Positions 53,537-61,771 of a stretch of 64,000 nt of DNA are shown piece by piece. Below the pieces are notes generated by a model. It was not told the DNA's origin. It ran no database searches and worked only from the letters and a program-made list of their open reading frames with translations. This DNA comes from Drosophila persimilis (lineage: Eukaryota; Arthropoda; Insecta; Diptera; Drosophilidae): NCBI RefSeq assembly GCF_003286085.1, contig NW_020825574.1:1-64000 (forward strand), written 5' to 3'. The position numbers were made by a program, and so were the translations under genes. Position 1 is the first letter of the stretch; each line of letters starts with the position of its first letter.

Positions 53537-55588
53537 AGTAAAATTATACTCCTCTAATTCAAGTCTCATACGCGTTAATTTAGAACTGGGGTTTGTCATT
53601 GAAAACAAAAATGTTAGTGGTCTATGGTCTGTTTTTACTATGAAATGAGTTCCGTAGACATAGGGTCTAAATTTGGTGATTGCCCAATAAATAGCTGTTA
53701 ACTCTTGTTCCGTCGTACTTTTGTTACTTTCTCCTTTGGTAAATGCTCTCGATGCGTAAGCTATTGGGAGTTGAGTTCCGTTGTGGGCTTGTGTTAGCAC
53801 TGCACCACAGGCTTGCTTACTAGCATCTGTGATTATACAAAATTCTTTCGTAAAATCTGGATATTGTAACAGAGTAGGCTTTATTAATTGAGCTTTAAGA
53901 TATTCAAATGCATTTTGACAGTCATTAGTCCATTCAAATGGAACATTCTTTTTATTTAATCTTGTTATATGCCTAGAATAATCGGCGAAATTTTTGATGA
54001 ATCGTCTGTAGTAATTACAAAATGCTATAAAACGTCTAGCGCTATCAGAGTCATGTGGGACTGGATAATTTAATATGACGTCAAACTTTTTGTCATCTGG
54101 TAAGATTCCCTTATCTGTGCATTTGTGGCCCAAAAAATGTGACTTCATGCATGAAAAATGAACATTTTTCAGGATGTAGTTTCAAGTTGTGTTTCCTACA
54201 CATGTCAAAAACACTAATTAAATTGTTAAGCATGTGTTTTTCGGAACAACCGATTACTATTAAGTCATCCATATAGAGGAATGCTTGTGATGGTTCAAGT
54301 CCAGAGAATGCGATAGTCATCATTCTTTGGAATGAATTGGGAGCTATTTTCAAACCAAATGGTAATCGCGTGAAGCGATAAGAGCCGTTGCTCGTTGAAA
54401 AGGATGTTATATCTCTAGAGTTCTCTAGCTCAATCTGATGGAATCCTGACATTAAGTCAAGGCAAGAGAAATATTTTGCTCTTCCTAGTTGATCCAAGAT
54501 ATCATCGATCCTAGGAAGTGGAAATTTATCGGATAGTAATTTTTTATTAATTTGGCGATAGTCAACTACTAATCGCCATTTTTTCTTTTTGTTATCTATG
54601 GATTTCTTTGGTACTAGTAAAAGTGGACTGTTGTATTCTGAGGCTGACGGTTCAACTATTCTATCTTTGATTAGTTTATCGACTTGAGCTTGGATTTCGT
54701 CTTTTTGACTATGAGGATTTCTATAATTTTTTATATATACAGGTTCATTATCTTTTAATCTTAGTTTCTGCTTGTAAAAATTATTGGTTGTTATTGATTC
54801 GGTATCAAGTCCGAATATGTCTGCGTAGTTACAACAAAGTTCTCTTAATTGTTTATTAAATAGTTTTGGAAAATTTTTAGATAACTTTGATATAACATCG
54901 TTTGTTCTAGTTTCATTATTTATTTCGGATATATCATAATTTGCTAATGGTTCATAATTCAACTTATTTATATTAATCATTTGGTCGGTACTAGTTGTAT
55001 TAAGTAAACGGACGAATGCATTTGCAGTTGTTACGACTGTGTTTGCTGCATATATACCAGGTTGAATTTCCTGGTTCGGAATAAAAATGCTATCTTCATT
55101 TGAAGTTAACTCAATTTTACGGACAACTTCGGATCGTGCTGGTAACACAATTGTATTGTTACCAGAGCTGTGATTTATGGGAACATAAATATGGTAGTTT
55201 AGATTGTCTGGTCTTATTATGAGCAGATCTTTTGAAGGTGTGAAATCTAGTTGACAATTAAATTTTTTAATAAAATCTATTCCTAAAATTCCATCACACG
55301 GTATAGAAAAAGTTGATTCGACAATATGGAAGTTGTGTGGAATTATATATTTAGTTGTTTGTATTTCTAAGGATGTCATTCCTTTAGATTGAATTAATCC
55401 TTGATTGATTCCCTGAATATTTATTTTGTTGTTTTTGTTTATGTCATTAAAAGTGTCTGAATTGTCTTTTAACAGAGATATGTCTGCACCAGTATCTATC
55501 AAAAATATTAATTTCTTGCCTGTAGCTACGTTTGTGAATGTTACGAATATATTTATACTAAGATTAATCGAATGAACCTTTTTACTGT
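53537..55588 (-). pseudogene. pol of 412-like element, 5' part: protease, RT, most of RNase H
   Basis: Read right to left. The frame is open through the end of gag (a -1 shift relative to gag), so there is no own start. Protease has the catalytic LIDTGAD at about 55500. RT follows with SPLLLVPKK, WRLVVDYR, LDLMSGFHQI and the YMDD box near 54265, then RNase H (D in IITDASK, E in TEQELTA, D in KTDHRPL). A run of six A on the + strand (54132-54137) shifts the frame at the end of the RT palm; a five-base run would keep it open. RNase H is then cut by the LINE at 53536. Two independent lesions make it non-functional in this copy. Confidence 0.93.
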
Positions 55589-56854
55589 CTATTGCTGTGT
55601 ACCTAAGGGCTGTTGTGAGTTTCCCGATTCATTCTGGGCAATTCTCACATTGTTGTTATTGCCATTATTATTGTTATGGCCTCTGTATGAGTTACCGCGG
55701 CCTCTATAGTTTCCTCTATATTGGCCTCTACCTCTGTTGTTGCCATAATTATTATTTTGGTAGTTTCCACGGTAGTTTCCGCGGTTATACGCTCGGTTAG
55801 TATTATATCTCGGTTGTGCAGCATATAGGACTGTATTTGGGTGTCCTACTGCGTCTGTGCAACTATCGACGAACACAGTTGTAATCTCACTCATTGTATT
55901 GAAATTTCGTGATTTCATTACAGACCTAACTTCGTCAATTGTGCTGTTTCCTATGATTGATTTTACAGCAACTTGTAGGCTCAATTCTTCGGCATATTCT
56001 TGCGATACACCGTTAATCATATGTGCCGATTGCAAAGCCCTTGTCAACTGTTCAACTTCTTGAATATATTGACTTGCCGTCTTTTGCTTTTGCTGCAGAT
56101 TGAACAATTTAGCTGATATTGCTTTGGCTGATTCGCCTTTTATACCGCTTTTTAGTTTGTCTATTATGGACACTATTGTTTGTTCAGTGGTGATTAAGTT
56201 TCGAATATGGCCTTTGAGTTTAGTTTTTATTAGGTTGACTGCTGTAGTTTCATGTGTTCCCTTAAGTGAATCCACTAAGCTAAGAGCATCAATGAAACTT
56301 TGTAGATTCTCAGGCTTTCCACTAAACTCAGGTATGAGTGAAGCGGCTAGCTTAAGAAATTCTAGTTGTGACATGGCCATTTTTAGAGTTTTTACTTCAG
56401 TAATAGGCTCTGATTCAGAATCAACTAGATTGGTTAGTGTGATTACCGCTGGTATCGTAAGGTCGCCTAGGTCTTCTTCTTTTATATGTGTATCTGAACC
56501 GCTTGCGATTTCAGATTCGCCCTCTAAGTCTGTGTTTGTGTCTTCCTCGACTAATACTGGAGTATTCAAAATCGAAGGTATTGTTATGTCTAGTGAATAT
56601 TTTGATTTGATGCTATTTAAATTTGTTTTTAATCTATTCAAAAATCTTGATACATACGACCAATGCTGAGTATTTAACTTTTCTTTATTGTCGTGTATCA
56701 GGGAACGAGCTTGGTTAAAACATGCAACTAATAGTGTCGCGTGTCTACTTATAGTTTCGTTTGAAATATTCCTATTTTGTGCTAGACACTTGTATGATTT
56801 ATCAAAATTTTCTTTTATTTTAACTAATGCGGCATTAATATTTTGCCATTCCAT
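55589..56854 (-). CDS. Gag of 412/mdg1-like element
   Basis: 421-residue structural protein, intact. It forms the particle that packages element RNA. The start ATG at 56854 is the first in frame (MEWQN). Residues 1 to about 105 are helical, residues 110-150 acidic, and about 155-330 form the capsid-like body (LIPEFSGKPENLQSFIDAL is typical of Ty3 capsids). The tail, about residues 350-410, is rich in Arg, Gly, Asn and Tyr (repeated YRGNYRG-type units). It probably binds RNA instead of the CCHC knuckle, which is absent. The stop lies 5' of, and in a different frame from, the protease, implying -1 frameshifting to make Gag-Pol. It looks undamaged, in line with nearly identical LTRs. Confidence 0.92.
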   Translation of the reverse strand: MEWQNINAALVKIKENFDKSYKCLAQNRNISNETISRHATLLVACFNQARSLIHDNKEKLNTQHWSYVSRFLNRLKTNLNSIKSKYSLDITIPSILNTPVLVEEDTNTDLEGESEIASGSDTHIKEEDLGDLTIPAVITLTNLVDSESEPITEVKTLKMAMSQLEFLKLAASLIPEFSGKPENLQSFIDALSLVDSLKGTHETTAVNLIKTKLKGHIRNLITTEQTIVSIIDKLKSGIKGESAKAISAKLFNLQQKQKTASQYIQEVEQLTRALQSAHMINGVSQEYAEELSLQVAVKSIIGNSTIDEVRSVMKSRNFNTMSEITTVFVDSCTDAVGHPNTVLYAAQPRYNTNRAYNRGNYRGNYQNNNYGNNRGRGQYRGNYRGRGNSYRGHNNNNGNNNNVRIAQNESGNSQQPLGTQQ

Positions 56855-56992
56855 TTCATTTTAAAATAATTATTAAAATGTGCAAAAACATTTATAGGTT
56901 TTCAATCGAATAATGATATATTTTTATTCATGATTCGTTTTGGACTTTTTCTTTTATTTTTGGCCAATTTTGGTTACCATTATAAATTTGTT

Positions 56993-57262
56993 TTAAATTT
57001 TGTCCAGGTCATCTGCCCGGCTTTGATAGCGTTTCTTTATGCATCTATTATGTAGTTTATACAATTTATATAATAGATGTCCTATGATTATAATGAAAAT
57101 AATAGCAATAAGTATTGTTATTAACTTTAGGTCGGTGTTATTGACTTCGACTTTGTTTATTACATTCGCTGTCGAATCTACCGATTTTACATCTACTAAA
57201 CCCATTGTGTAAAAATTTTCAAAATTTTCTTCAAATTTACTTATTTTGTTTGTTCGTGACAT
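56993..57262 (-). CDS. small leader ORF, predicted single-pass membrane protein
   Basis: 89 codons from the ATG at 57262 (MSRTNK). An upstream TTG adds four residues but is unlikely to be used. The N-terminal half is polar. Residues about 46-66 are strongly hydrophobic (LITILIAIIFIIIIGHLLY) and are followed by a basic tail with KKR, which suits one transmembrane helix with a cytosolic C-terminus. It lies in the leader between the primer site and gag, about 140 bp before gag, in sense orientation. I do not recognise the family. It could be an accessory protein targeting particles to membranes, or a chance ORF in AT-rich sequence. Nearly identical LTRs around it mean conservation cannot be judged from this copy alone. 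Confidence 0.5.
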   Translation of the reverse strand: MSRTNKISKFEENFENFYTMGLVDVKSVDSTANVINKVEVNNTDLKLITILIAIIFIIIIGHLLYKLYKLHNRCIKKRYQSRADDLDKI

Positions 57263-57594
57263 ATGTATATACAAATTTCCTTTTTTTTCTTTTATACTAC
57301 TGTATAAATTCTTTGTTAATTGTTGAAATTAATTTATAATTTATATATATTTTTTTCCAGTTTTTACATTTCTTCCTGCCTAGTGTTTGTGTGGCTTTAC
57401 AGGCCTCACTCTAATTGGGCAGATGTTATTCCGCTCAATTTTACAATTTTAGATCTTACAGTTAAGTTGTATGCATCGCAGGCATTTAAAAAAAAATTTT
57501 GTTTGGCGGTGGGCGCTCTAGGAAGCGCTGTCGGTTCACTGCTCCGGGTCTAGCTTGTTGCGCTAGACGAGGCCGGTGCTGGCTGCACAGGCTG
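57263..57594 (-). other. leader spacer of 412-like element
   Basis: 330 bp between the two small leader ORFs. AT-rich on the right of the membrane ORF, then ordinary sequence. I see no gene; an opposite-strand 77-codon ORF here is unsupported. A splice signal or packaging element could lie here. Confidence 0.4.
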
Positions 57595-57951
57595 CTACTG
57601 CTTCTCTGTTGGGGCACCGGTGCAGGCTGCACAGGTGTACTCGCAATGCGGCGAGTGTAGAGGTCCCTCGCAGTCGTTCGGGCAGGTCTTCCTTGGCTTT
57701 GCTATTTCTGTCGTTTGGGGTGGTGGAGTTACGGTTAATATTTTACTGATATTTCGTATTGCAGTGTAGGTGGTTGTGTGCATGGGCTCTTTCATTTTCT
57801 TTTCTGCTAGCAACAATTTGATGTGATCGAGCTCTGTGTGTAATTTCACAGATGTGCTCCACGGCAAATTATCGTTGCTATTTAGCAGTTTTAGTAGTGT
57901 TGCCCTTCTGGCTCTCAGGCGTTTTACTACGCCGCCTCTTTTGCCACACAT
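57595..57951 (-). CDS. small leader ORF, Cys-rich C-terminus
   Basis: 118 codons from the ATG at 57951 (MCGKRGG). The N-terminus is basic (KRLRARRATLLKLL), the middle may form a helix (LHTELDHIKLLLAEKK), and a threonine/proline linker leads to a Cys/His cluster near residues 91-111 (C-x3-C, H, C-x3-C-x2-C) that could bind zinc. It sits about 170 bp inside the primer site, the first ORF on the element RNA. Not recognised. A basic start with a zinc cluster would fit nucleic-acid binding. Small ORFs ahead of gag are, as I recall, a feature of the 412/mdg1 group, but I cannot confirm that this one is conserved. Confidence 0.5.
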   Translation of the reverse strand: MCGKRGGVVKRLRARRATLLKLLNSNDNLPWSTSVKLHTELDHIKLLLAEKKMKEPMHTTTYTAIRNISKILTVTPPPQTTEIAKPRKTCPNDCEGPLHSPHCEYTCAACTGAPTEKQ

Positions 57952-58119
57952 ACCACTCTACTTACTGCGTTCAGTTCCGCTCCATTTCCTGCTGCTTCCA
58001 GTGGTGCCTGCTGTTGTTGTACGCTCTCGCCGCTCTCTCTCTCGCTCTCCGCTTTTTTTTTTTTTTTTATATGATTTATTTTAACATATTTTTGTTTCCG
58101 AACATCTACATGTTCGTGA

Positions 58120-58137
58120 CACTTGTCACGGTCGCCA
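58120..58137 (-). promoter_or_regulatory. primer binding site, tRNA-Arg
   Basis: Sense strand begins TGGCGACCGTGACA immediately inside the 5' LTR. The first 14 nt complement the 3' end of tRNA-Arg(UCG) including CCA, the primer used by 412 and mdg1. Confidence 0.88.
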
Positions 58138-58517
58138 TGTAATATGTCACTATTGTAATTATAACACTGGCACGTCTGTGCCGTTTGACTTCGGTTTTTT
58201 GAATGTCTTTATTGAATTTATTCTTATAAATCAGACCGCATAGCTGCGCTGCCGGTTACGCCAACAGCGGAGCGGCTTCATACATATTTGTCTTATCAGC
58301 ATAATCGAGAGGGCAAGAGCCGTATGTACATATGTGTATATATATATATGCTTCAAGTGGTCAGCGTGGGAATGCTGACTTAGCTTAGCGCATAAGCGGC
58401 GATCATATTGCACGCTCACTTGAAGTGGTTTTGTTTGTGTACTGCAACAATGTGTTGCTGATACATTTATTGTTAACCATTGGGTACAGTGTACACTCAA
58501 TATATGCACATACTACA
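58138..58517 (-). repeat. 5' LTR of 412-like element
   Basis: 380 bp, TG...CA, followed by the CCTT duplication. No substitutions relative to the 3' LTR seen by eye. Transcription would start here and run leftwards. Confidence 0.95.
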
Positions 58518-58521
58518 CCTT

Positions 58522-59604
58522 ATATTGGTACAGTGGACGATTCGGAACGGTAAACGCAGTATACGGTCGTGATGGCTCGTCCAATGGTATTTGCCAGAAA
58601 GCATGTTTCATATCAAGACCAGTTATATACCGCGCTGGAGGTAAGCGGCTTAAGATCCCGTCAATATGTGGTAAGGGGTAAGCATCCTTTCTCGTGTATT
58701 TATTGATCTCGCGAGAGTCTAAACACAACCGAACCTTATCACCTTTTTGAACAAGAACACAATTACTACTCCAAGGACTGCAAGAAGGTTCTATGATATC
58801 GAGAGCTAACATATTATCTACCTCAGAAAACATACGTTTTTCGCGCGCAGGGGAGATTGGCCAGTGTCTTTGTTTAATCGCCTTAGCATCACCTACGTCG
58901 ATCGAGTGCGAAATAATGCTGGTTCTGCCCAATCCGTCTCGTTCGTACGAAGGAAAAATTTCGACGACATCTTGCAGTCTCTCCTGCTCTTTACTAGAAA
59001 GTTTGTGTAACTTGGGTGAGCTTTCCTCATCCTCCGTGGGACCTATATCTAACTCAGAGACACTTTCGCTCATGAGTCGATCAGCAAGTTTAAATTTCCT
59101 AAAAAAGTCAATTCCTAAGTAAACCTCTTGGGTTAAGTTTGGTATGATGAAAAAATCTATACTTTCCGTGAGACTACGATATGTAATAGTCGCTGTGAAA
59201 ATGCCCTCAACCGAGCATTTGGTTCCGCTGGCTGTTTTAACCCTTCCCGAACACTTACGTGATTTCGGATGGTTAAGGAGAGCACGGGCGGCATTGTTGC
59301 CAACGCAACTAACCGACGCTCCAGAATCTAACAAGGCGTTGTAACCCTTGTCTTCAATCGTGATGGGTGTGTACAGACGATTATCTCCCGTACTGAATAT
59401 GGAAGCAATTAAGCATTGTCGAGTGCTAGCAACTGTTTTCCAAAATTTGCGTAATCGAAGGGTAGATCTTTTAGATTTTGTCGTAGTTGATATGGTACAA
59501 AGATCGCCAAATATCCTATTTCTAGCTTTCTTGTAAATTGACAGTCTTACATGTAAGGGTAAATATCTAGTTGGTCGTTTATCCGATAAAAATCCTGAGT
59601 CCAT
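58522..59604 (-). pseudogene. pol of element 2, 5' part: protease and RT fingers/palm
   Basis: Pol lies in the -1 frame relative to gag; that frame is open upstream past the gag stop (59673), so Pol is probably made as a Gag-Pol fusion, with the ATG at 59604 only an internal methionine. The protease has LLDSGASVS at about 59330, a DSG variant of the active site. RT begins with DIIEPSCSPWSSN, then VRLCLDSREINKY and the first catalytic aspartate in GLDMKHAFWQI. The nested 412-like element interrupts at 58518-58521 just before the PFGL motif. The remainder resumes at 45776. It is intact up to the insertion. Confidence 0.94.
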
Positions 59605-59672
59605 AGCGGTTTTAGCTAAACCCTCATCTATAGTCTGACTGATGCTTTCGCTATGTTTTGGTACGGATGTGC

Positions 59673-61157
59673 CTACAGGAGGTTCGTTGACACATCCCGC
59701 AGCCGGTTATCCGAAGGATGGCACTTAGAGCAACGTGGCTTGTAAACATTCTTGGTTCCACAACCGTAACAAAATATGCTTCTAGGTTCCACACAATCAT
59801 CCCATCTATGCCCTATCTTATCACAATTCCAGCAGGACATCTTATTACGCATGATCGCTGATATTATTGGTTCAGGCTCCTCAAGGTGTTCCCTCTCCGG
59901 AGAGATCTCGGAGATGTTGCGCCGGTTTACAAAAGGCATTTTGTAAGAAGGGTTTCGAAGTTCCGAATAAAATTGCTCGTGCTTTTTAACCTCTAAAAGT
60001 AATTTCTTTATCGAAGTGATATTCAAATGTAGTAACTCGTGATGAAGTGTACTTTTGGAATTGTCAATCAACAGCTTAACAAGGTCGTATTCTGGTAGGC
60101 TACGCTCGAGTCTATTCACCAACTCTTCTATACTGTTCTGATAGGAATCAAAAGGTTCATTTTCCCCTTGCTTTCGTTTCGCGATTCTACGCCATATGTC
60201 GACATCAGTGGCAGCATCGTCATATTTATCCCTAAATGCCAGACAAAAAGTCTCCCACGCGAACTCTTCATGTTTACGATGGAACTGCCAGAACCAATCA
60301 CCTGCTTTTGCGGATAACAATAAGTGCAAATGATCGCAAACCAGCTGGAAATTGTTTCCCAGGGTCTGTGCCGTCAAGGAACGTACCCGGTAAATAAATT
60401 CTGTGGCCGATAGACCGTCCTTACTACCGTCAAACTTTACCTTCCAGTTTTGAATAACATGTCCTACCTTTTCTGGTGAAATTGAAACTGAAGAGCGATT
60501 GCTAGTATTCCTTAAGTCTGCCTCTTGGCTTGCTCTACTCCTAACGTCTGCTGGTACATGCTGATAATTCGAAGCCTGCTCCGCAAGTCCCGATCTCAAT
60601 TGAAACGAACTCAGCTGATGGCTCAATGCTGTCTCTATATGGGCGGTTATCTTCTCCAACAACGTCTTTTGTTGTGTGCCCATCATTGACCTTACCAAAT
60701 TAACAATTTCACTCTTATCCATGGCGTTAGATGAATTCAGCGATTGGCTAGTTGGGTCTGTAGGGGTAGGATTTCCCTCCCTTTGCTTAGATCTCGTTAC
60801 TATATTTGACTTGGGAATAGCGCCTCTGCCTCTACCTCGAAATCTACTTCCACTTGGCCCTGGCGCATCGAGGGGAATTCCTTCAGTGTTCGAATCTCCT
60901 ACCTCTGCAAGGTCCGCGTTATTTAATTCCGTCGCCAAATCAACATTTCCCCGAACTAACAATTCTGTAGTGCATAGTCCGCGACAGGTTGGACAACTCG
61001 GTGAACTCTTAAGCCAATCGGTCAAACAGGAATGGTGAAATTGATGTTGACACGGTGTCGTGGCAAACAATTGATCTTTCTCAAGTTTATCGTGGCAAAT
61101 GCGACAATAGCCATGCTGATCTAATGCAGTTTCAAAGCTATTATCCTTACTGGTCAT
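59673..61157 (-). CDS. Gag of element 2 with N-terminal RING-H2 finger
   Basis: 494 residues, uninterrupted, ATG at 61157 preceded by AAAT. Residues 18-58 are a textbook RING-H2: C18, C21, C36, H38, H41, C44, C55, C58, with the tryptophan (W48) and proline (P56) typical of E2-binding fingers. Then comes a Gly/Arg-rich linker (about 100-130), a helical stretch, and a capsid-like body (about 235-410; VKFDGSKDGLSATEFIYRV, GDWFWQFHRK). A CCHC knuckle (CWNCDKIGHRWDDC) follows, then a second Cys pair set C-x2-C-x9-C-x2-C near the C-terminus. Expected role: particle assembly and RNA packaging; the RING suggests ubiquitin ligase activity, which is inference. It is the same architecture as element 1 gag. 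The short overlap with pol implies -1 frameshifting. Confidence 0.93.
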   Translation of the reverse strand: MTSKDNSFETALDQHGYCRICHDKLEKDQLFATTPCQHQFHHSCLTDWLKSSPSCPTCRGLCTTELLVRGNVDLATELNNADLAEVGDSNTEGIPLDAPGPSGSRFRGRGRGAIPKSNIVTRSKQREGNPTPTDPTSQSLNSSNAMDKSEIVNLVRSMMGTQQKTLLEKITAHIETALSHQLSSFQLRSGLAEQASNYQHVPADVRSRASQEADLRNTSNRSSVSISPEKVGHVIQNWKVKFDGSKDGLSATEFIYRVRSLTAQTLGNNFQLVCDHLHLLLSAKAGDWFWQFHRKHEEFAWETFCLAFRDKYDDAATDVDIWRRIAKRKQGENEPFDSYQNSIEELVNRLERSLPEYDLVKLLIDNSKSTLHHELLHLNITSIKKLLLEVKKHEQFYSELRNPSYKMPFVNRRNISEISPEREHLEEPEPIISAIMRNKMSCWNCDKIGHRWDDCVEPRSIFCYGCGTKNVYKPRCSKCHPSDNRLRDVSTNLL

Positions 61158-61750
61158 ATTTCCTCTTAATTTTTTTTTTTTTTTTCCTTTTCAATCAATT
61201 TTATATTTTCTGTCTTTTCCACAAATGCCAATGCTACATCGATGTGTAACTCCTCTCTTCTGCCTCTATGATTATTGAATTAAATGGATATTAAAGGTTC
61301 CTATTAGACTATGTTTGATACTCGTCGGGAACTCAAAGTTCCTCTAAGACCCGCCATTCAAGTCATGTTCCTATAAAGTTGAAAGTGGTCGTGCGTCTGG
61401 TTGGGTCGATCAATACAAAATCCTGCATTGCAATCGCACATTCCACAGCTCAGATACACGGCACTAACATCTTTATTCTACTAAAATATATTCTTCAGAC
61501 ATCTATACAGTTCACGCCGTCATTTCTTGGTAGACCAATCCCTACTCAGTCGAATTGAAATCTCCATTCCAAAAGCTGACTACACGTCTACACGATATAC
61601 CGAATTTCTAATTAACAGGCTAATGGATGTATTAACAGAGCTTAACCGTGAAGCACGAAGGTTACTCCAACCGTTCGGAATTATCCTCATCTGGAAATAA
61701 TCGTATCTTTGCTACACTTTTACGATTATAACACGTCGTTTCGTCTTCGG
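61158..61750 (-). other. 5' leader of element 2
   Basis: 593 bp between gag and the primer site, about as long as the leader of element 1 (about 580 bp). It contains a long A-run on the sense strand near 61171-61185 and no convincing ORF. It probably holds the packaging signal. Confidence 0.6.
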
Positions 61751-61768
61751 GCCCCACGTTGGGCGCCA
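61751..61768 (-). promoter_or_regulatory. primer binding site, tRNA-Lys
   Basis: Sense strand TGGCGCCCAACGTGGGGC, a perfect 18-nt complement of the tRNA-Lys(CUU) 3' end, three bases inside the LTR. Confidence 0.92.
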
Positions 61769-61771
61769 TTT

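Larger units (their letters stand above)
45781..58517 (-). mobile_element. 412/mdg1-like Ty3 element nested in element 2 pol
   Basis: LTRs 45781-46159 and 58138-58517 with target duplication CCTT (45777-45780 and 58518-58521). Removing it rejoins the RT frame of element 2 at the codons for tyrosine-lysine and valine-methionine. The element has a tRNA-Arg primer site, two leader ORFs, gag, pol in another frame, and a purine tract, with no env. Its net length without the LINE is about 7.1 kb. The family is called from integrase wording (KSEKGNEYAVTLICDLTKY), the tRNA-Arg primer and an Arg/Gly-rich Gag tail in place of a zinc knuckle. The two LTRs differ by only one base indel by eye, so insertion is very recent. 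Confidence 0.94.

Noticed and set aside
61751-61768. tRNA gene fragment (gccccacgttgggcgcca)
   Set aside because: Only 18 nt at the LTR edge; it is the complement of the primer binding site and no tRNA body is present.
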